Source of the DNA: Celerinatantimonas sp046054195
GTDB taxonomy: Bacteria; Pseudomonadota; Gammaproteobacteria; Enterobacterales; Celerinatantimonadaceae
NCBI RefSeq assembly: GCF_046054195.1
Contig: NZ_JBEQCS010000017.1
Location: 41,329 to 105,328 of the forward strand
Direction: 5' to 3'
DNA length: 64,000 nucleotides
The notes beneath the pieces were generated by a model that made no database searches, was not told the DNA's origin, and saw only the letters and a list, made by a program, of their open reading frames with translations. A program made the translations under genes and the position numbers. Positions within the stretch are counted from its first letter, which is position 1, and the number at the start of each line of letters is the position of its first letter. Shown here piece after piece: positions 34,736 to 43,566 of this stretch.

Positions 34736-36175
34736 TTAATTTTTAGCGCGATCGGCAAGCATCTGGTTGAGTTTTTCAGTCCACTTGGCTGTTTCTGGCA
34801 GATCTTTTACCGGTTGGCTAAAGTGGCCGCGATCATCTGGTGCAACAGGGGTTGTGGCATCAATGATCAGTTTATCGGTGATCCCGGCAGGCTCTGATCC
34901 TGGGTCAAGTTCTAGTACCGACATATTGGGTAGCTGCACCAGATCGCCTTTCGGGTTGACCTTCGCTGACATCGCCCACATCACCTGAGGCAGGTTGAAT
35001 GGGTCGACATCTTCATCAACCATAATGACCATTTTGACGTAGCCCAAGCCATGCGGGGTCGTCATTGCGCGTAAACCAACCGCTCTGGCAAAACCGCCGT
35101 AGCGTTTTTTGGTCGAGATAATCGCCAGCAGACCGTGTGTATACATTGCATTTACGGCCTGAACTTCAGGAAATTCTGCTTTAAGTTGCTGATACAAAGG
35201 CACACAGGTTGCAGGTCCAATCAGATAATCAATCTCAGTCCAAGGCATGCCAAGATAGAGTGATTCAAAGATTGGATTGGTGCGATAGCTGACTTTATCG
35301 ATGCGAATGACTGTCATCTGGCGGCCGCCTGAATAGTGGCCAGTAAACTCACCAAACGGTCCTTCGATTTCACGTTTACGACCTTCAATGACCCCTTCAA
35401 TAACCACTTCACTGCCCCATGGCACATCAAAGCCAGTCAAAGGCGCGGTGGCGATAGGATAGGGACTTTCGCGCAGCGCGCCAGCCATTTCATATTCGCT
35501 TTGGTCGTAGCGAAGAGGTGTCGAAGCCATCAGTGTAATAATAGGATCGTTACCTAATGTAATGGCGATAGGCAGGTCTTCACCGCGCTCTTCAGCTTTA
35601 TTCAAATGAATAGCGATGTCGTGCATCGGCACCGGTTGCAACGCAAGTTTGCGTTTGCCTTTGACTTCCATGCGATAGACCCCAACGTTTTGTTTGCCGA
35701 AGTTATCCGGATCGGTTGGGTCACGAGAAACAACACTCGCTTTATCGAGATAAAAGCCACCATCACCATCGTTCAGACGGAACAAAGGCAGAATATCAAA
35801 TAGGTTGATGTCATCACCGTCAACGGTGTTTTCAGACCAAGGAGCATTGTCGCGGCGTTCTGGCGCGACAGGATAGTTATCCCAACGGCGAATAAACTCA
35901 TCAATCTGGGCTTTTGTGCCAGTTTGTGGGGATAGACCCATGGCAATCGCATGGTTAGACCAAGAGCCTAACGTGTTCATCGCAATTTGTGGGGTGTCGA
36001 AACCTTCGACATTATTAAAAAATAATGCTGGTGCGGTGTCTGGATTACTAATGCGTCCAGTAGCATTTGCCGCTGCGGCAATATCGGGTTCTGCTTTGAC
36101 CTGCTCTTCAATTTTGAGCAGCTGATTGTGCTCATCTAAAGCTTTTAAAAAGCTTCGTAAATCATCATAAGCCAT
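34736..36175 (-). CDS. bsdC: UbiD-family hydroxyarylic acid decarboxylase subunit C
   Basis: BsdC is the catalytic, prenylated-FMN-dependent UbiD-type subunit that removes CO2 from vanillate or 4-hydroxybenzoate type acids. The 479 aa length fits. It begins MAYDDLRSFLKALDEHNQL, has the metal/prFMN region NVGVYRMEVKGKRKLALQ and GSEVVIEGVIEGRKREIEGPFGEFTGHYSGG with the conserved glutamates, and VKMVIMVDEDVDPFNLPQVMWAM near the C-terminus. The genes bsdB, bsdC and bsdD are spaced by 11 bp each, so they form one operon, divergent from marR. Confidence 0.93.
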   Translation of the reverse strand: MAYDDLRSFLKALDEHNQLLKIEEQVKAEPDIAAAANATGRISNPDTAPALFFNNVEGFDTPQIAMNTLGSWSNHAIAMGLSPQTGTKAQIDEFIRRWDNYPVAPERRDNAPWSENTVDGDDINLFDILPLFRLNDGDGGFYLDKASVVSRDPTDPDNFGKQNVGVYRMEVKGKRKLALQPVPMHDIAIHLNKAEERGEDLPIAITLGNDPIITLMASTPLRYDQSEYEMAGALRESPYPIATAPLTGFDVPWGSEVVIEGVIEGRKREIEGPFGEFTGHYSGGRQMTVIRIDKVSYRTNPIFESLYLGMPWTEIDYLIGPATCVPLYQQLKAEFPEVQAVNAMYTHGLLAIISTKKRYGGFARAVGLRAMTTPHGLGYVKMVIMVDEDVDPFNLPQVMWAMSAKVNPKGDLVQLPNMSVLELDPGSEPAGITDKLIIDATTPVAPDDRGHFSQPVKDLPETAKWTEKLNQMLADRAKN

Positions 36176-36186
36176 AAAAAATTCCC

Positions 36187-36774
36187 TTATTTTTGATTAG
36201 CAACAGAGGAACGATTGAGTCCTTGCCAGCGTTTAGCCTCTGGCAAAGCAATCTTGAATTGATCGAGTACCCGCGCCACGATATGAGTTGTCACATCATC
36301 AATGGTTTGCGGATGGTTGTAATAAGCGGGCATTGGCGGGACGATTGCCGCACCCATTTTGGAAAGTGCCAACATATTGTCTAAATGAATGGCTGACAGC
36401 GGCGTTTCTCTTGGTACTAACACAAGTTTGCGCTGCTCTTTTAAAATCACATCAGCCGCACGGCCTATCAGCCCTTCGGCATAACCTAAGCGGATCCCTG
36501 CCAGAGTCTTCATGCTGCAAGGGATAATGATCATGCCATCGGTGAGAAAAGAGCCCGATGAGATGGCCGCACCCTGATCTTCACTGCGATAAACCACATC
36601 AGCTAGTTCGCGAATTTGGCTGGCTCGATAGTCGGTCTCAAGCTCTAAAGTTGCTTTAGCCCATTTGGACATCACTAAATGCGTTTCAACATCGGGTGTT
36701 TGATGCAAAGCTTCAAGCAATTTTATCGCCAGTGGAGCGCCTGTAGCTCCGGTCATACCAATAATAAGTTTCAT
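36187..36774 (-). CDS. bsdB: flavin prenyltransferase, UbiX/BsdB type
   Basis: BsdB makes prenylated FMN from FMN and dimethylallyl phosphate; this cofactor activates BsdC and other UbiD enzymes. The protein is about 195 aa, with MKLIIGMTGATGAPLAIKLLEAL at the N-terminus, SGSFLTDGMIIIPCSMKTLAGI, VLKEQRKLVLVPRETPLSAIHL and ALSKMGAAIVPPMPAYY, all standard for UbiX/Pad1. The start is the ATG at 36774 with AAGGAG in front. A perfect palindrome (36785-36812) sits immediately upstream. It is the first gene of bsdBCD. Confidence 0.94.
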   Translation of the reverse strand: MKLIIGMTGATGAPLAIKLLEALHQTPDVETHLVMSKWAKATLELETDYRASQIRELADVVYRSEDQGAAISSGSFLTDGMIIIPCSMKTLAGIRLGYAEGLIGRAADVILKEQRKLVLVPRETPLSAIHLDNMLALSKMGAAIVPPMPAYYNHPQTIDDVTTHIVARVLDQFKIALPEAKRWQGLNRSSVANQK

Positions 36775-36784
36775 AATGCGCTCC

Positions 36785-36812
36785 TTATATTGTTCGTGTA
36801 CGAACAATATAA
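36785..36812. promoter_or_regulatory. perfect 13-bp inverted repeat, probable MarR operator
   Basis: TTATATTGTTCGT (36785-36797) and ACGAACAATATAA (36800-36812) are exact complements with a 2-bp spacer. The repeat touches the bsdB ribosome-binding site and covers the probable transcription start; a TTTAAC/TATATT promoter with 17-bp spacing can be drawn on the minus strand. Form and position fit a MarR-family operator for the adjacent regulator. Confidence 0.7.
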
Positions 36813-36905
36813 TTGTACCAAAGTTGTGGTTAAAGCCACGCTCAAGATATCAATTCCAAATAAAGCTCTTCACAAGAGGACTTCAGCATTGAAGATGATC
36901 GTTTG

Positions 36906-36931
36906 TTATATTGTTCGCATAAGAACGATTT
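36906..36931. promoter_or_regulatory. second, imperfect MarR-like operator near marR promoter
   Basis: TTATATTGTTCG followed by CATAAGAACGATTT repeats the left arm of the palindrome at 36785 exactly and its right arm approximately. It overlaps a possible marR promoter (TAGTAT at about 36935), which would give autoregulation. The rest of the 343-bp divergent gap holds no gene. Confidence 0.55.
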
Positions 36932-37117
36932 GTGTAGTATTATGACCCTAGCTGAGGTAAAAATCAATGCCCAGATAAAAATCCTGATAATGAATAGGGA
37001 TTTTAGCTGTTATGAATTGAATTTTATATGTATTTGATGTGCTTCTTGGCGAAAACGTCTATGTTGCATAGAGGCGTAGCTTAATTGGATAAAAGCAAAT
37101 GAAAGATAGGAGGTCTT

Positions 37118-37531
37118 ATGAGTAAACCTGTTAGCCAGGAGATATTCCACCTCATGCGTAAGGTGTTTCAACTGCACACCGCAACCTGGCAAAAAGAGAT
37201 GCCGGATGTAACAAAGCCTCAGGCTGCTGTGCTCAGAACATTAATGGAGGCCCCAGGCATCGAACAGGTTGAACTGATGAGTGCAGCCGTAAGCTCTAAA
37301 GCCACTCTCGCTGAGATGTTAAGGCGTTTAGAGCAGCGCGAACTGGTGTATCGAAAACCTGACCCTGACGATAAACGCCGACGCTTTGTTTTTTTAACTG
37401 AGCAGGGCAAACAATTGGTAAACGAGTTGGAACCTAAATGGGAATACGTCGATCAGTTGTTTCTTCAACAGTTGTCGTTAGGCGATCAGGATCAGCTGTT
37501 GGCATTATTAACTAAACTTACTCAGCGATAG
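37118..37531 (+). CDS. MarR-family regulator of the bsd locus
   Basis: This 137 aa winged-helix protein has the MarR domain: KPQAAVLRTLMEAPGIEQVELMSAAVSSKATLAEMLRRLEQRELVYRKPDPDDKRRRFVFLTEQGKQL, with the wing DPDDKRRR near 82-89. It starts after an AGGAGGT site, 10-15 bp upstream. Divergent from bsdBCD and flanked by two matching palindromes, it most likely represses bsdBCD and itself until a phenolic acid binds. The idi gene follows 25 bp downstream and is probably co-transcribed. Confidence 0.88.
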   Translation: MSKPVSQEIFHLMRKVFQLHTATWQKEMPDVTKPQAAVLRTLMEAPGIEQVELMSAAVSSKATLAEMLRRLEQRELVYRKPDPDDKRRRFVFLTEQGKQLVNELEPKWEYVDQLFLQQLSLGDQDQLLALLTKLTQR

Positions 37532-37556
37532 GAGTAGGGGATTGTCGGAGAAAAGT

Positions 37557-38090
37557 ATGTATTCAGAGCAAGTCGTATTATTAAATGAACAGCACCAGAG
37601 TATCGGGCAGATGGCAAAAATAGATGTTCATCATCAGCAAACGCCACTGCATCTGGGATTTTCCTGCTACATTTTAAACAGTTCTGGTCAATTACTGATT
37701 ACCCGACGCGCTTTAAATAAAAAGACTTGGGCCGGAGTGTGGACTAATTCTGTCTGTGGTCACCCTGCGCCAAATGAGTTGATTGGTGACGCTGTTATCC
37801 GTCGCAGTCGTGAAGAGTTGGGACTGAATATCTCGCAGCCTAAACTGTTAATCGATGACTATAGTTACTGGGCACGCGATGCCAGCGGTGTGGTCGAATA
37901 TGAGTATTGCCCCATTTGGGTCGCCAGAGCCATTAGTCCACTGGCTTTAAATGATGATGAAGTGATTGATTATCAATGGGTTAATCCTGAATTTTTAGCA
38001 AAAGCAAGTGCGCTAACACCTGGTGTTTTTAGCCCGTGGATGGTTGAGCAAGTTGCTCTTTTGCAAGCTCGTAATTTGTGGATTGGCTAA
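37557..38090 (+). CDS. idi: isopentenyl-diphosphate delta-isomerase, type I
   Basis: Idi converts isopentenyl-PP to dimethylallyl-PP. The 177 aa protein is a Nudix-fold type I enzyme: LHLGFSCYILNSSGQLLITRRALNKKTWAGVWTNSVCGHP with the catalytic Cys in NSVCGHP, the Nudix block RRSREELGL, and EYEYCPIWVA with the second catalytic Glu. I use ATG 37557 (MYSEQVVLL) because it aligns with E. coli Idi and has GGAG 6 bases upstream; a TTG 15 bases earlier is possible. It lies in one unit with marR, next to the prenyl-FMN synthesis gene bsdB, which consumes a dimethylallyl donor. Confidence 0.94.
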   Translation: MYSEQVVLLNEQHQSIGQMAKIDVHHQQTPLHLGFSCYILNSSGQLLITRRALNKKTWAGVWTNSVCGHPAPNELIGDAVIRRSREELGLNISQPKLLIDDYSYWARDASGVVEYEYCPIWVARAISPLALNDDEVIDYQWVNPEFLAKASALTPGVFSPWMVEQVALLQARNLWIG

Positions 38091-38253
38091 AATTTACCTA
38101 AAAATAATTATATTTTTCTTTTGAATATTTATTCGCATAAACAGGAGTGGGTGCGATATAATAACCGCACTATAAAAACATTCGAGTTATCGATAAATTC
38201 AGCAGCTACCTCAGTGGTAATTGCATTTAGAGCATTTAAAAGGAAAGGGCACC

Positions 38254-39042
38254 ATGAAAGTCACTCAGTTAGTTATTGCCGTTTTCGCGCTGATGAGCAG
38301 TGTTAGCGCACTGGCAGAACAGACCAGCATTCAGTTTGGGGTAGAACCACAATATCCACCCATGGAAAGTAAAACCGATGATGGTACGTTGGTCGGATTT
38401 GATATTGATTTAGGCAACGCTATTTGTAAGCAAGCGCAATTGAAATGCAGTTGGGTTGAAAGCTCATTTGATGCGTTAATTCCAGCGCTTAAAGCGAAGA
38501 AATTTGACGTCATTAACTCAGCTATGGATATCACGCCACAACGCGCTAAAGTGATTGCTTTTACTAACGCCATCTATCAGTTACCATCGCAATTGATTGC
38601 TCGTAATGATTCGGGTTTACAACCAACTGCAGCGTCATTGGCGGGTAAAACGATTGGGGTTTTACAAGGTTCTAGCCAAGAAAGTTACGCAATGAAACAT
38701 TGGCAGAATCATGGTGTCAACGTTGTACCGTATAAAGATCAATCGCAAATTTATTTCGATATGGTCTCTTCTCGGTTAGATGGCACACTGGTGAATTCAA
38801 CATCTGGTCAGGCAGGTTTTCTTGATAAACCGATGGGCAAAGGATATGGTTTCGCAGGCAAGCCCGTTTATGATGAAGCAATCTTTGGCCCAGGCATTGG
38901 GTTTGGTTTGCGCAAAGGTGATAAAGAGCTGTTAAGCCGAATCAATAAGGCCATTGCTCAAGTGAAAGCTCAAGGGCTTATCCATCAGCTATCGAAAAAA
39001 TATTTCAAAAATGTTGATGTGAGTTTACCTGAGAAAAACTAA
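38254..39042 (+). CDS. polar amino-acid ABC transporter binding protein (HisJ/ArtJ type)
   Basis: This is a second SBP family 3 protein of about 262 aa, with signal peptide MKVTQLVIAVFALMSSVSALA and a mature part closely similar to that of the protein at 33446 (QYPPMESKTDDGTLVGFDIDLGNAICKQAQLKCSW). The start is the ATG at 38254 after AAAGGAAAGG. A strong hairpin terminator separates it from the two permease genes downstream, the normal way to make more binding protein than permease. Basic amino acids are likely ligands. Confidence 0.9.
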   Translation: MKVTQLVIAVFALMSSVSALAEQTSIQFGVEPQYPPMESKTDDGTLVGFDIDLGNAICKQAQLKCSWVESSFDALIPALKAKKFDVINSAMDITPQRAKVIAFTNAIYQLPSQLIARNDSGLQPTAASLAGKTIGVLQGSSQESYAMKHWQNHGVNVVPYKDQSQIYFDMVSSRLDGTLVNSTSGQAGFLDKPMGKGYGFAGKPVYDEAIFGPGIGFGLRKGDKELLSRINKAIAQVKAQGLIHQLSKKYFKNVDVSLPEKN

Positions 39043-39067
39043 CGTTTTTCTGGCAAAACGATTTAAT

Positions 39068-39106
39068 CCATAGCCGCTTTTTAGCGGCTGTGGTTTTTTA
39101 TTTTTT
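39068..39106 (+). terminator. intercistronic terminator/attenuator
   Basis: CCATAGCCGCT (39068-39078) pairs with AGCGGCTGTGG (39083-39093), followed by TTTTTTATTTTTT. It lies between the binding-protein gene and the permease genes and would let only part of the transcripts read through. Confidence 0.85.
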
Positions 39107-39161
39107 AAGAAGCTTGGTAAGCTATCGCGAGTCATTATTTTTTAGCTATTTGGAATAGTGC

Positions 39162-39848
39162 ATGTTTTATAATTATGGTGATCAGATATGGCAAGGTACG
39201 CTGATCACAATTGAACTATCTGTTCTCTCGGTGATTGTTGCCGTCGTTCTGGGGCTAATTAGCGCCTGTGGTAAATTGTTCGGCAATCGCTTGTTTCGAG
39301 GGATCTCACAAGTTTATACATCCATTATTCGAGGTGTTCCTGATCTCGTCTTGATGTTGCTTATCTTTTATAGTTTACAGATTGGGTTGAACCAGATAAC
39401 CGACTGGCTGGGATTTTCAACGTTACAAATCGACCCATTTACCGCAGGTGTATTAACCATCGGCTTTATTTATGGAGCCTATTTTACCGAAACTTTTCGT
39501 GGTGCTTTCTTAATGGTGCCCAATGGTCAGCTCGAAGCGGGAAGTGCTTATGGATTTAGCCGCTGGCAAATTTTCCGTCTGATCTTATTTCCGCAGATGA
39601 TGCGTCATGCACTGCCGGGGATTGCTAATAACTGGCTGGTGACACTTAAAGCCACCGCGTTGGTTTCGCTGATTGGACTATCTGATTTGGTGAAAGTGAC
39701 CCAAGATGCTGGTAAAGGGACTGATAATTTATTCTTCTTTACCGTTTTGGCTGGGGTTATCTACTTGCTGCTAACGACGCTCTCTAATGGCGTGTTGTGG
39801 TATCTGGAACGTCGTTATCAATTTGAACTGAAAAAACCATCATTATGA
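39162..39848 (+). CDS. amino-acid ABC transporter permease (HisQ/ArtQ type)
   Basis: This 228 aa permease of the His/Glu/Gln/Arg family has five predicted membrane segments. The EAA loop is ETFRGAFLMVPNGQLEAGSAYGFSRWQIFRLILFPQMMRHALPG at about 102-147. It resembles HisQ/ArtQ. It overlaps the next permease gene by 4 bp (39845-39848), so the two subunits are made together. No ATPase gene follows. Confidence 0.9.
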   Translation: MFYNYGDQIWQGTLITIELSVLSVIVAVVLGLISACGKLFGNRLFRGISQVYTSIIRGVPDLVLMLLIFYSLQIGLNQITDWLGFSTLQIDPFTAGVLTIGFIYGAYFTETFRGAFLMVPNGQLEAGSAYGFSRWQIFRLILFPQMMRHALPGIANNWLVTLKATALVSLIGLSDLVKVTQDAGKGTDNLFFFTVLAGVIYLLLTTLSNGVLWYLERRYQFELKKPSL

Positions 39849-40561
39849 TCGATCTGATTCAACAATATTGGCAGCAGTTGCTGTACACCAATGGATATCA
39901 CTTTACCGGAGTTGCGGTCACGCTGTGGTTGCTGGTGATTTCGATAGCGTGTGGCTTTGTCATTTCAATCGGTTTATCGATTGCACGGGTGAGTGAGCGC
40001 AAATGGTTGCAGTTTCCCGTGTGGTTATTTACCTATGTCTTTCGTGGTACGCCGCTTTATGTGCAGTTGCTAATTATCTATTCTGGCTTGTATTCGTTAG
40101 ATGCGATTCGCAGTCACGAATTTTTAAACTGGTTCTTTAGAAGTGGTTATCGCTGCACGATTTTAGCGCTGGTGTTAAATACCTGCGCGTACACAACTGA
40201 GATTTTTGCCGGAGCGATTCGCTCTATCCCTAAAGGGGAAATTGAAGCGGCCCATGCATATGGATTTTCTAGCTGGAAATTGTATTGCCACGTGATTATT
40301 CCATCGGCTTTGCGCAAAGCCATGCCCGCTTATAGTAACGAAGTGATCTTAATGCTGCATGCAACTTCATTGGCGTTTACGGCAACGGTTCCGGATATCT
40401 TAAAAATTGCCCGCGATATGAACTCGCAAACCTATATGACGTTTGATGCATTTGGGATTGCCGCGATTATCTACATGTGCATTTCATTCTCGCTGATTGG
40501 CTTGTTCCGTAAAGCCGAGCGGCGCTGGCTTAAACATTTAGCACCAGCGCAATCATCCTAA
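39845..40561 (+). CDS. amino-acid ABC transporter permease (HisM/ArtM type)
   Basis: This 238 aa partner permease has the HisM layout: five membrane segments, FRGTPLYVQLLIIYSGLY near 63-80 and the EAA loop EIFAGAIRSIPKGEIEAAHAYGFSSWKLYCHVIIPSALRKAMP near 117-159. It is coupled to the upstream permease by a 4-bp overlap and ends at a bidirectional terminator. The importer needs an ATP-binding protein encoded elsewhere. Confidence 0.9.
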   Translation: MIDLIQQYWQQLLYTNGYHFTGVAVTLWLLVISIACGFVISIGLSIARVSERKWLQFPVWLFTYVFRGTPLYVQLLIIYSGLYSLDAIRSHEFLNWFFRSGYRCTILALVLNTCAYTTEIFAGAIRSIPKGEIEAAHAYGFSSWKLYCHVIIPSALRKAMPAYSNEVILMLHATSLAFTATVPDILKIARDMNSQTYMTFDAFGIAAIIYMCISFSLIGLFRKAERRWLKHLAPAQSS

Positions 40562-40563
40562 TG

Positions 40564-40594
40564 AAAAAGCCAGTCTCAGACTGGCTTTGTCTTT
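40564..40594. terminator. bidirectional terminator
   Basis: AAAGCCAGTC (from 40566) and GACTGGCTTT (to 40588) form a hairpin with a TCA loop, between the permease genes and the convergent MFS gene; AAAAA and CTTTT flank it. Confidence 0.85.
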
Positions 40595-41820
40595 TATGAA
40601 AGCTCTTTACCTTTAAACTCAGGGATGAGCAGCATCGTTGCTAAAATATCGATGATGTAAATGACTGCAAGTAGTGCCAGCGCAATTTGAAACGAGTACA
40701 AACTCGTTAGCGCGCCAATCACCAACGGCCCGAAACTACCGACTGCACGGCCAATATTAAACAGGACGTTTTGTGCAGTTGCTCGCGCTTGAGTTGGATA
40801 AGCCTCCGACATTAATGCGCCATAGCCGCCGAGCATGCCGTTAACGAACATTCCTAAAAATGCACCCGCAATCAACATGACCGTTGGTTGACTAATCAGT
40901 GCATAGATAATCACCATGACTACCGCACCTGCTTGAAACAAAATAAAGCTAGGTTTGCGACCAATTCGGTCGGCTAACTGACCAAATACCCAGATCCCGC
41001 TCATCATGCCGAGAATTGTGACTGACATCCACAGTGACGATTTAGTTAGATTAAAACCAAGTTGTTTGGATAAAAAGCTCGGCATCCAGATCATCATGCC
41101 GTAATAACCAAAGTTTTGAACACTGGTTAGAATGACAATGCCAAGGCTAATGCGGCGCGTTTTACGGTCTTTAATTAATAATGCAAAACGTTGAGCGGCT
41201 GATGTGCGGGTTTGTTTTTTTTCAAATAATTCAGGTTCATGGAGTTTACGGCGCATAAACCAAGCTAAAAATGCAGGAATAATCCCAACCATAAACATGC
41301 CTCGCCAGCCAATACTTGGCAAAAGTAACGGGGTGAGCACCGCTCCGAGCAGTACGCCAACTTGCCATCCTAATGCCACATAAGACGATGCGCGAGCCCG
41401 TTTGTGAGCTGGCCACGCTTCAGCAGCCAGAGCCATCCCGATGCCAAATTCACCGCCTAAACCAATCCCGGCAATGGTGCGATAAATGAGCAAATCCCAG
41501 TAGCCTTGAGCAAAAGCACAAAGGCCGGTAAAGACTGCAAATAGTACGATACTCCAAGTCAGCACTTTGACTCGGCCATAACGGTCACTTAATGCGCCGA
41601 AAATAATGCCACCGGCGACGGCGCCAACCAGTGTCCATGAGACTAATGAACCTGCTTGAGTGGTCGTTAATCCTAAGCCACTGGCGATGGCGTTTAGCAT
41701 AAATCCGAGAATAAGTAGATCAAATCCATCCATCGCATAGCCCATCGCTGAGCCTGCTAGAGCCTTATATGGGTAGCCACGCGACTGGGCTAATGGGTCA
41801 TTTAGGGTATCGCTAGACAT
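40594..41820 (-). CDS. MFS transporter, aromatic acid/metabolite:H+ symporter type
   Basis: This 408 aa protein has 12 membrane segments and the MFS metabolite:H+ symporter motifs: MDGFDLLILGFML in the first helix (the D-F-D-L pattern of PcaK/BenK/GenK), GALSDRYGRVKVL in loop 2-3, RTIAGIGLGGEFGIGMAL in helix 4 and GQLADRIGRKPSFI in loop 8-9. It is divergent from the LpdC-like decarboxylase gene at 42079, so it probably imports or exchanges the aromatic acid or its phenol product. Confidence 0.87.
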   Translation of the reverse strand: MSSDTLNDPLAQSRGYPYKALAGSAMGYAMDGFDLLILGFMLNAIASGLGLTTTQAGSLVSWTLVGAVAGGIIFGALSDRYGRVKVLTWSIVLFAVFTGLCAFAQGYWDLLIYRTIAGIGLGGEFGIGMALAAEAWPAHKRARASSYVALGWQVGVLLGAVLTPLLLPSIGWRGMFMVGIIPAFLAWFMRRKLHEPELFEKKQTRTSAAQRFALLIKDRKTRRISLGIVILTSVQNFGYYGMMIWMPSFLSKQLGFNLTKSSLWMSVTILGMMSGIWVFGQLADRIGRKPSFILFQAGAVVMVIIYALISQPTVMLIAGAFLGMFVNGMLGGYGALMSEAYPTQARATAQNVLFNIGRAVGSFGPLVIGALTSLYSFQIALALLAVIYIIDILATMLLIPEFKGKELS

Positions 41821-42078
41821 AACTATTCCTTGCTATTAACGATTAAGAGATATCAAAAAGGGGGGATTATTGAGAAGAAATTGTAACGAATTTTTTTAGT
41901 TAAATCGCATTTAAATAAACTTTGTTCAAACTTCCTTGATTAGTTTATTACTAATTAATCCATTTGGTTTGTATTGATTGATAACCGATGCTTATCGATT
42001 TCTTTGTAAAAGCAATTAGCCGCGCAGTCTTTGGTTGCTGATAATGGTTTTATATTTCAGTAATCACAGGGTGAATGA

Positions 42079-43566
42079 ATGACTGAACAAAATAAATCAA
42101 TTGAAGTGAACGATATCCGCTCGGCTTTGGCTCTGTTAAGTGATGATCCAAAAGAGCTTATCAGTACCGATGAACCAGTTGATCCAATGGCTGAACTTTC
42201 TGGGGTGTATCGCTATGTCGGTGCCCATGGCACAGTTATGCGACCCACTCGAATCGGTCCGGCGATGGTCTTTAATCAGATTAAAGGCTATCAGGATATG
42301 CGCGTACTCATCGGGCTATTATCATCACGTCAACGTGTGGCAAAACTGCTGGGGACGACTTCCGAAAAATTGCCATTCTTGCTTAAAGACTCAGTTTCTA
42401 ACCCGATTGCGCCGATCGTGGTTGATAGTGCCAACGCACCGTGCCAAGAAGTGGTGCACAAAGCGAGCGATCCTGATTTTGATATCTTAAAAATTCTGCC
42501 TGCACCGACGAATACCGAAGAAGATGCCGGTCCTTATTTTACTTTGGGAATGTGTTATGCCGCTGACCCGGAAACGGGTGAACATGACGTAACCATCCAC
42601 CGTTTATGTATTCAGGGCAAAGATGAAATCTCCATGTATTTTGTTCCTGGTCGGCATTTAGATACCTTCCGTCAAAAAGCCGAAGCTGCGGGTAAGGCGC
42701 TGCCTATCTCAATTAGCATCGGTGTTGATCCAGCCATTGAAATTGGAGCTTGCTTTGAGCCACCAACAACGCCACTTGGGTTTGATGAGCTGAGTGTTGC
42801 AGGTAGTTTACGAGGTAAACCAGTTGAGTTGGTGCAATGTAAACACGTGGATGTGCAAGCGATTGCCCGCGCAGAAATTGTTATCGAAGGTGAGTTGGTT
42901 CCCGATGTTCGCGTACAAGAAGATCAGCACACTCATACCGGTAAAGCGATGCCTGAGTTTCCAGGTTACACCGGTGAAGCCAAAGCCGCTATTCCACTGA
43001 TTAAAGTCAAAGCGATTACGCACCGTCGCCATCCAATTATGCAAACCTGTATTGGTCCAAGTGATGAGCACACCAATATGGCTGGCATTCCAACTGAAGC
43101 AAGTATTTTGCAAATGGTTGAACGAGCGCTGCCAGGTTTTGTGCAAAACGTTCACTGCCCATCGCCTGGGACAGGGAAATATTTGGCTGTGTTACAGGTG
43201 AAAAAACGCACCGAAGCCGATGAAGGACGCCAACGACAAGCTGCTCTGCTCGCATTTTCGGCCTTCTCTGAGCTTAAACATGTGATGTTGGTGGATGAAG
43301 ATGTCGATATCTATGACATGAACGATGTCATGTGGGCAATGACGACTCGTTATCAAGGGGATGTAAGCACCGTGTTTATTCCTGGGGTGCGTTGTCATCC
43401 ACTTGATCCATCTTCTGATCCGGCCTTCACTCCATCTAGCCGTCATCATGGGATTGCCTGTAAAGCGATTTTTGACTGCACTGTGCCATACGCACTTAAA
43501 GCGAACTTCCAAAGGAGTAAGTTTAAAGAGGTCGATGTAAAACGCTTTATCCCTGATTTTAAATAA
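42079..43566 (+). CDS. lpdC: UbiD-family gallate/protocatechuate decarboxylase, LpdC-like
   Basis: The 495 aa protein matches, block for block, my memory of Lactobacillus plantarum gallate decarboxylase LpdC: VDPMAELSGVYRYVGAHGTV, RPTRIGPAMVFNQIKG, APTNTEEDAGPYFTLG, FEPPTTPLGFDELSVAG, HTGKAMPEFPGYTG, GIPTEASILQMVERALPG and VDEDVDIYDMNDVMWAM. It would decarboxylate gallate to pyrogallol or protocatechuate to catechol, using prenylated FMN; the BsdB-type prenyltransferase at 36187 can supply that cofactor. A LysR gene follows 64 bp downstream and an MFS gene is divergent. Substrate within this subgroup is inference. Confidence 0.85.
   Translation: MTEQNKSIEVNDIRSALALLSDDPKELISTDEPVDPMAELSGVYRYVGAHGTVMRPTRIGPAMVFNQIKGYQDMRVLIGLLSSRQRVAKLLGTTSEKLPFLLKDSVSNPIAPIVVDSANAPCQEVVHKASDPDFDILKILPAPTNTEEDAGPYFTLGMCYAADPETGEHDVTIHRLCIQGKDEISMYFVPGRHLDTFRQKAEAAGKALPISISIGVDPAIEIGACFEPPTTPLGFDELSVAGSLRGKPVELVQCKHVDVQAIARAEIVIEGELVPDVRVQEDQHTHTGKAMPEFPGYTGEAKAAIPLIKVKAITHRRHPIMQTCIGPSDEHTNMAGIPTEASILQMVERALPGFVQNVHCPSPGTGKYLAVLQVKKRTEADEGRQRQAALLAFSAFSELKHVMLVDEDVDIYDMNDVMWAMTTRYQGDVSTVFIPGVRCHPLDPSSDPAFTPSSRHHGIACKAIFDCTVPYALKANFQRSKFKEVDVKRFIPDFK

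Noticed and set aside
37068..37110. A stretch resembling the 5' half of a tRNA (GGCGTAGCTTAATTGGATAAAAGCA)
   Set aside because: The D-arm-like part is there, but no anticodon arm, TPsiC arm or 3' acceptor follows; the sequence runs straight into the marR ribosome-binding site. At best it is a chance match or decayed fragment.
41986..41997. CGAT-GCTT-ATCG palindrome upstream of lpdC as a LysR site
   Set aside because: It is short and lacks the T-N11-A form; chance occurrence in AT-rich sequence is likely.
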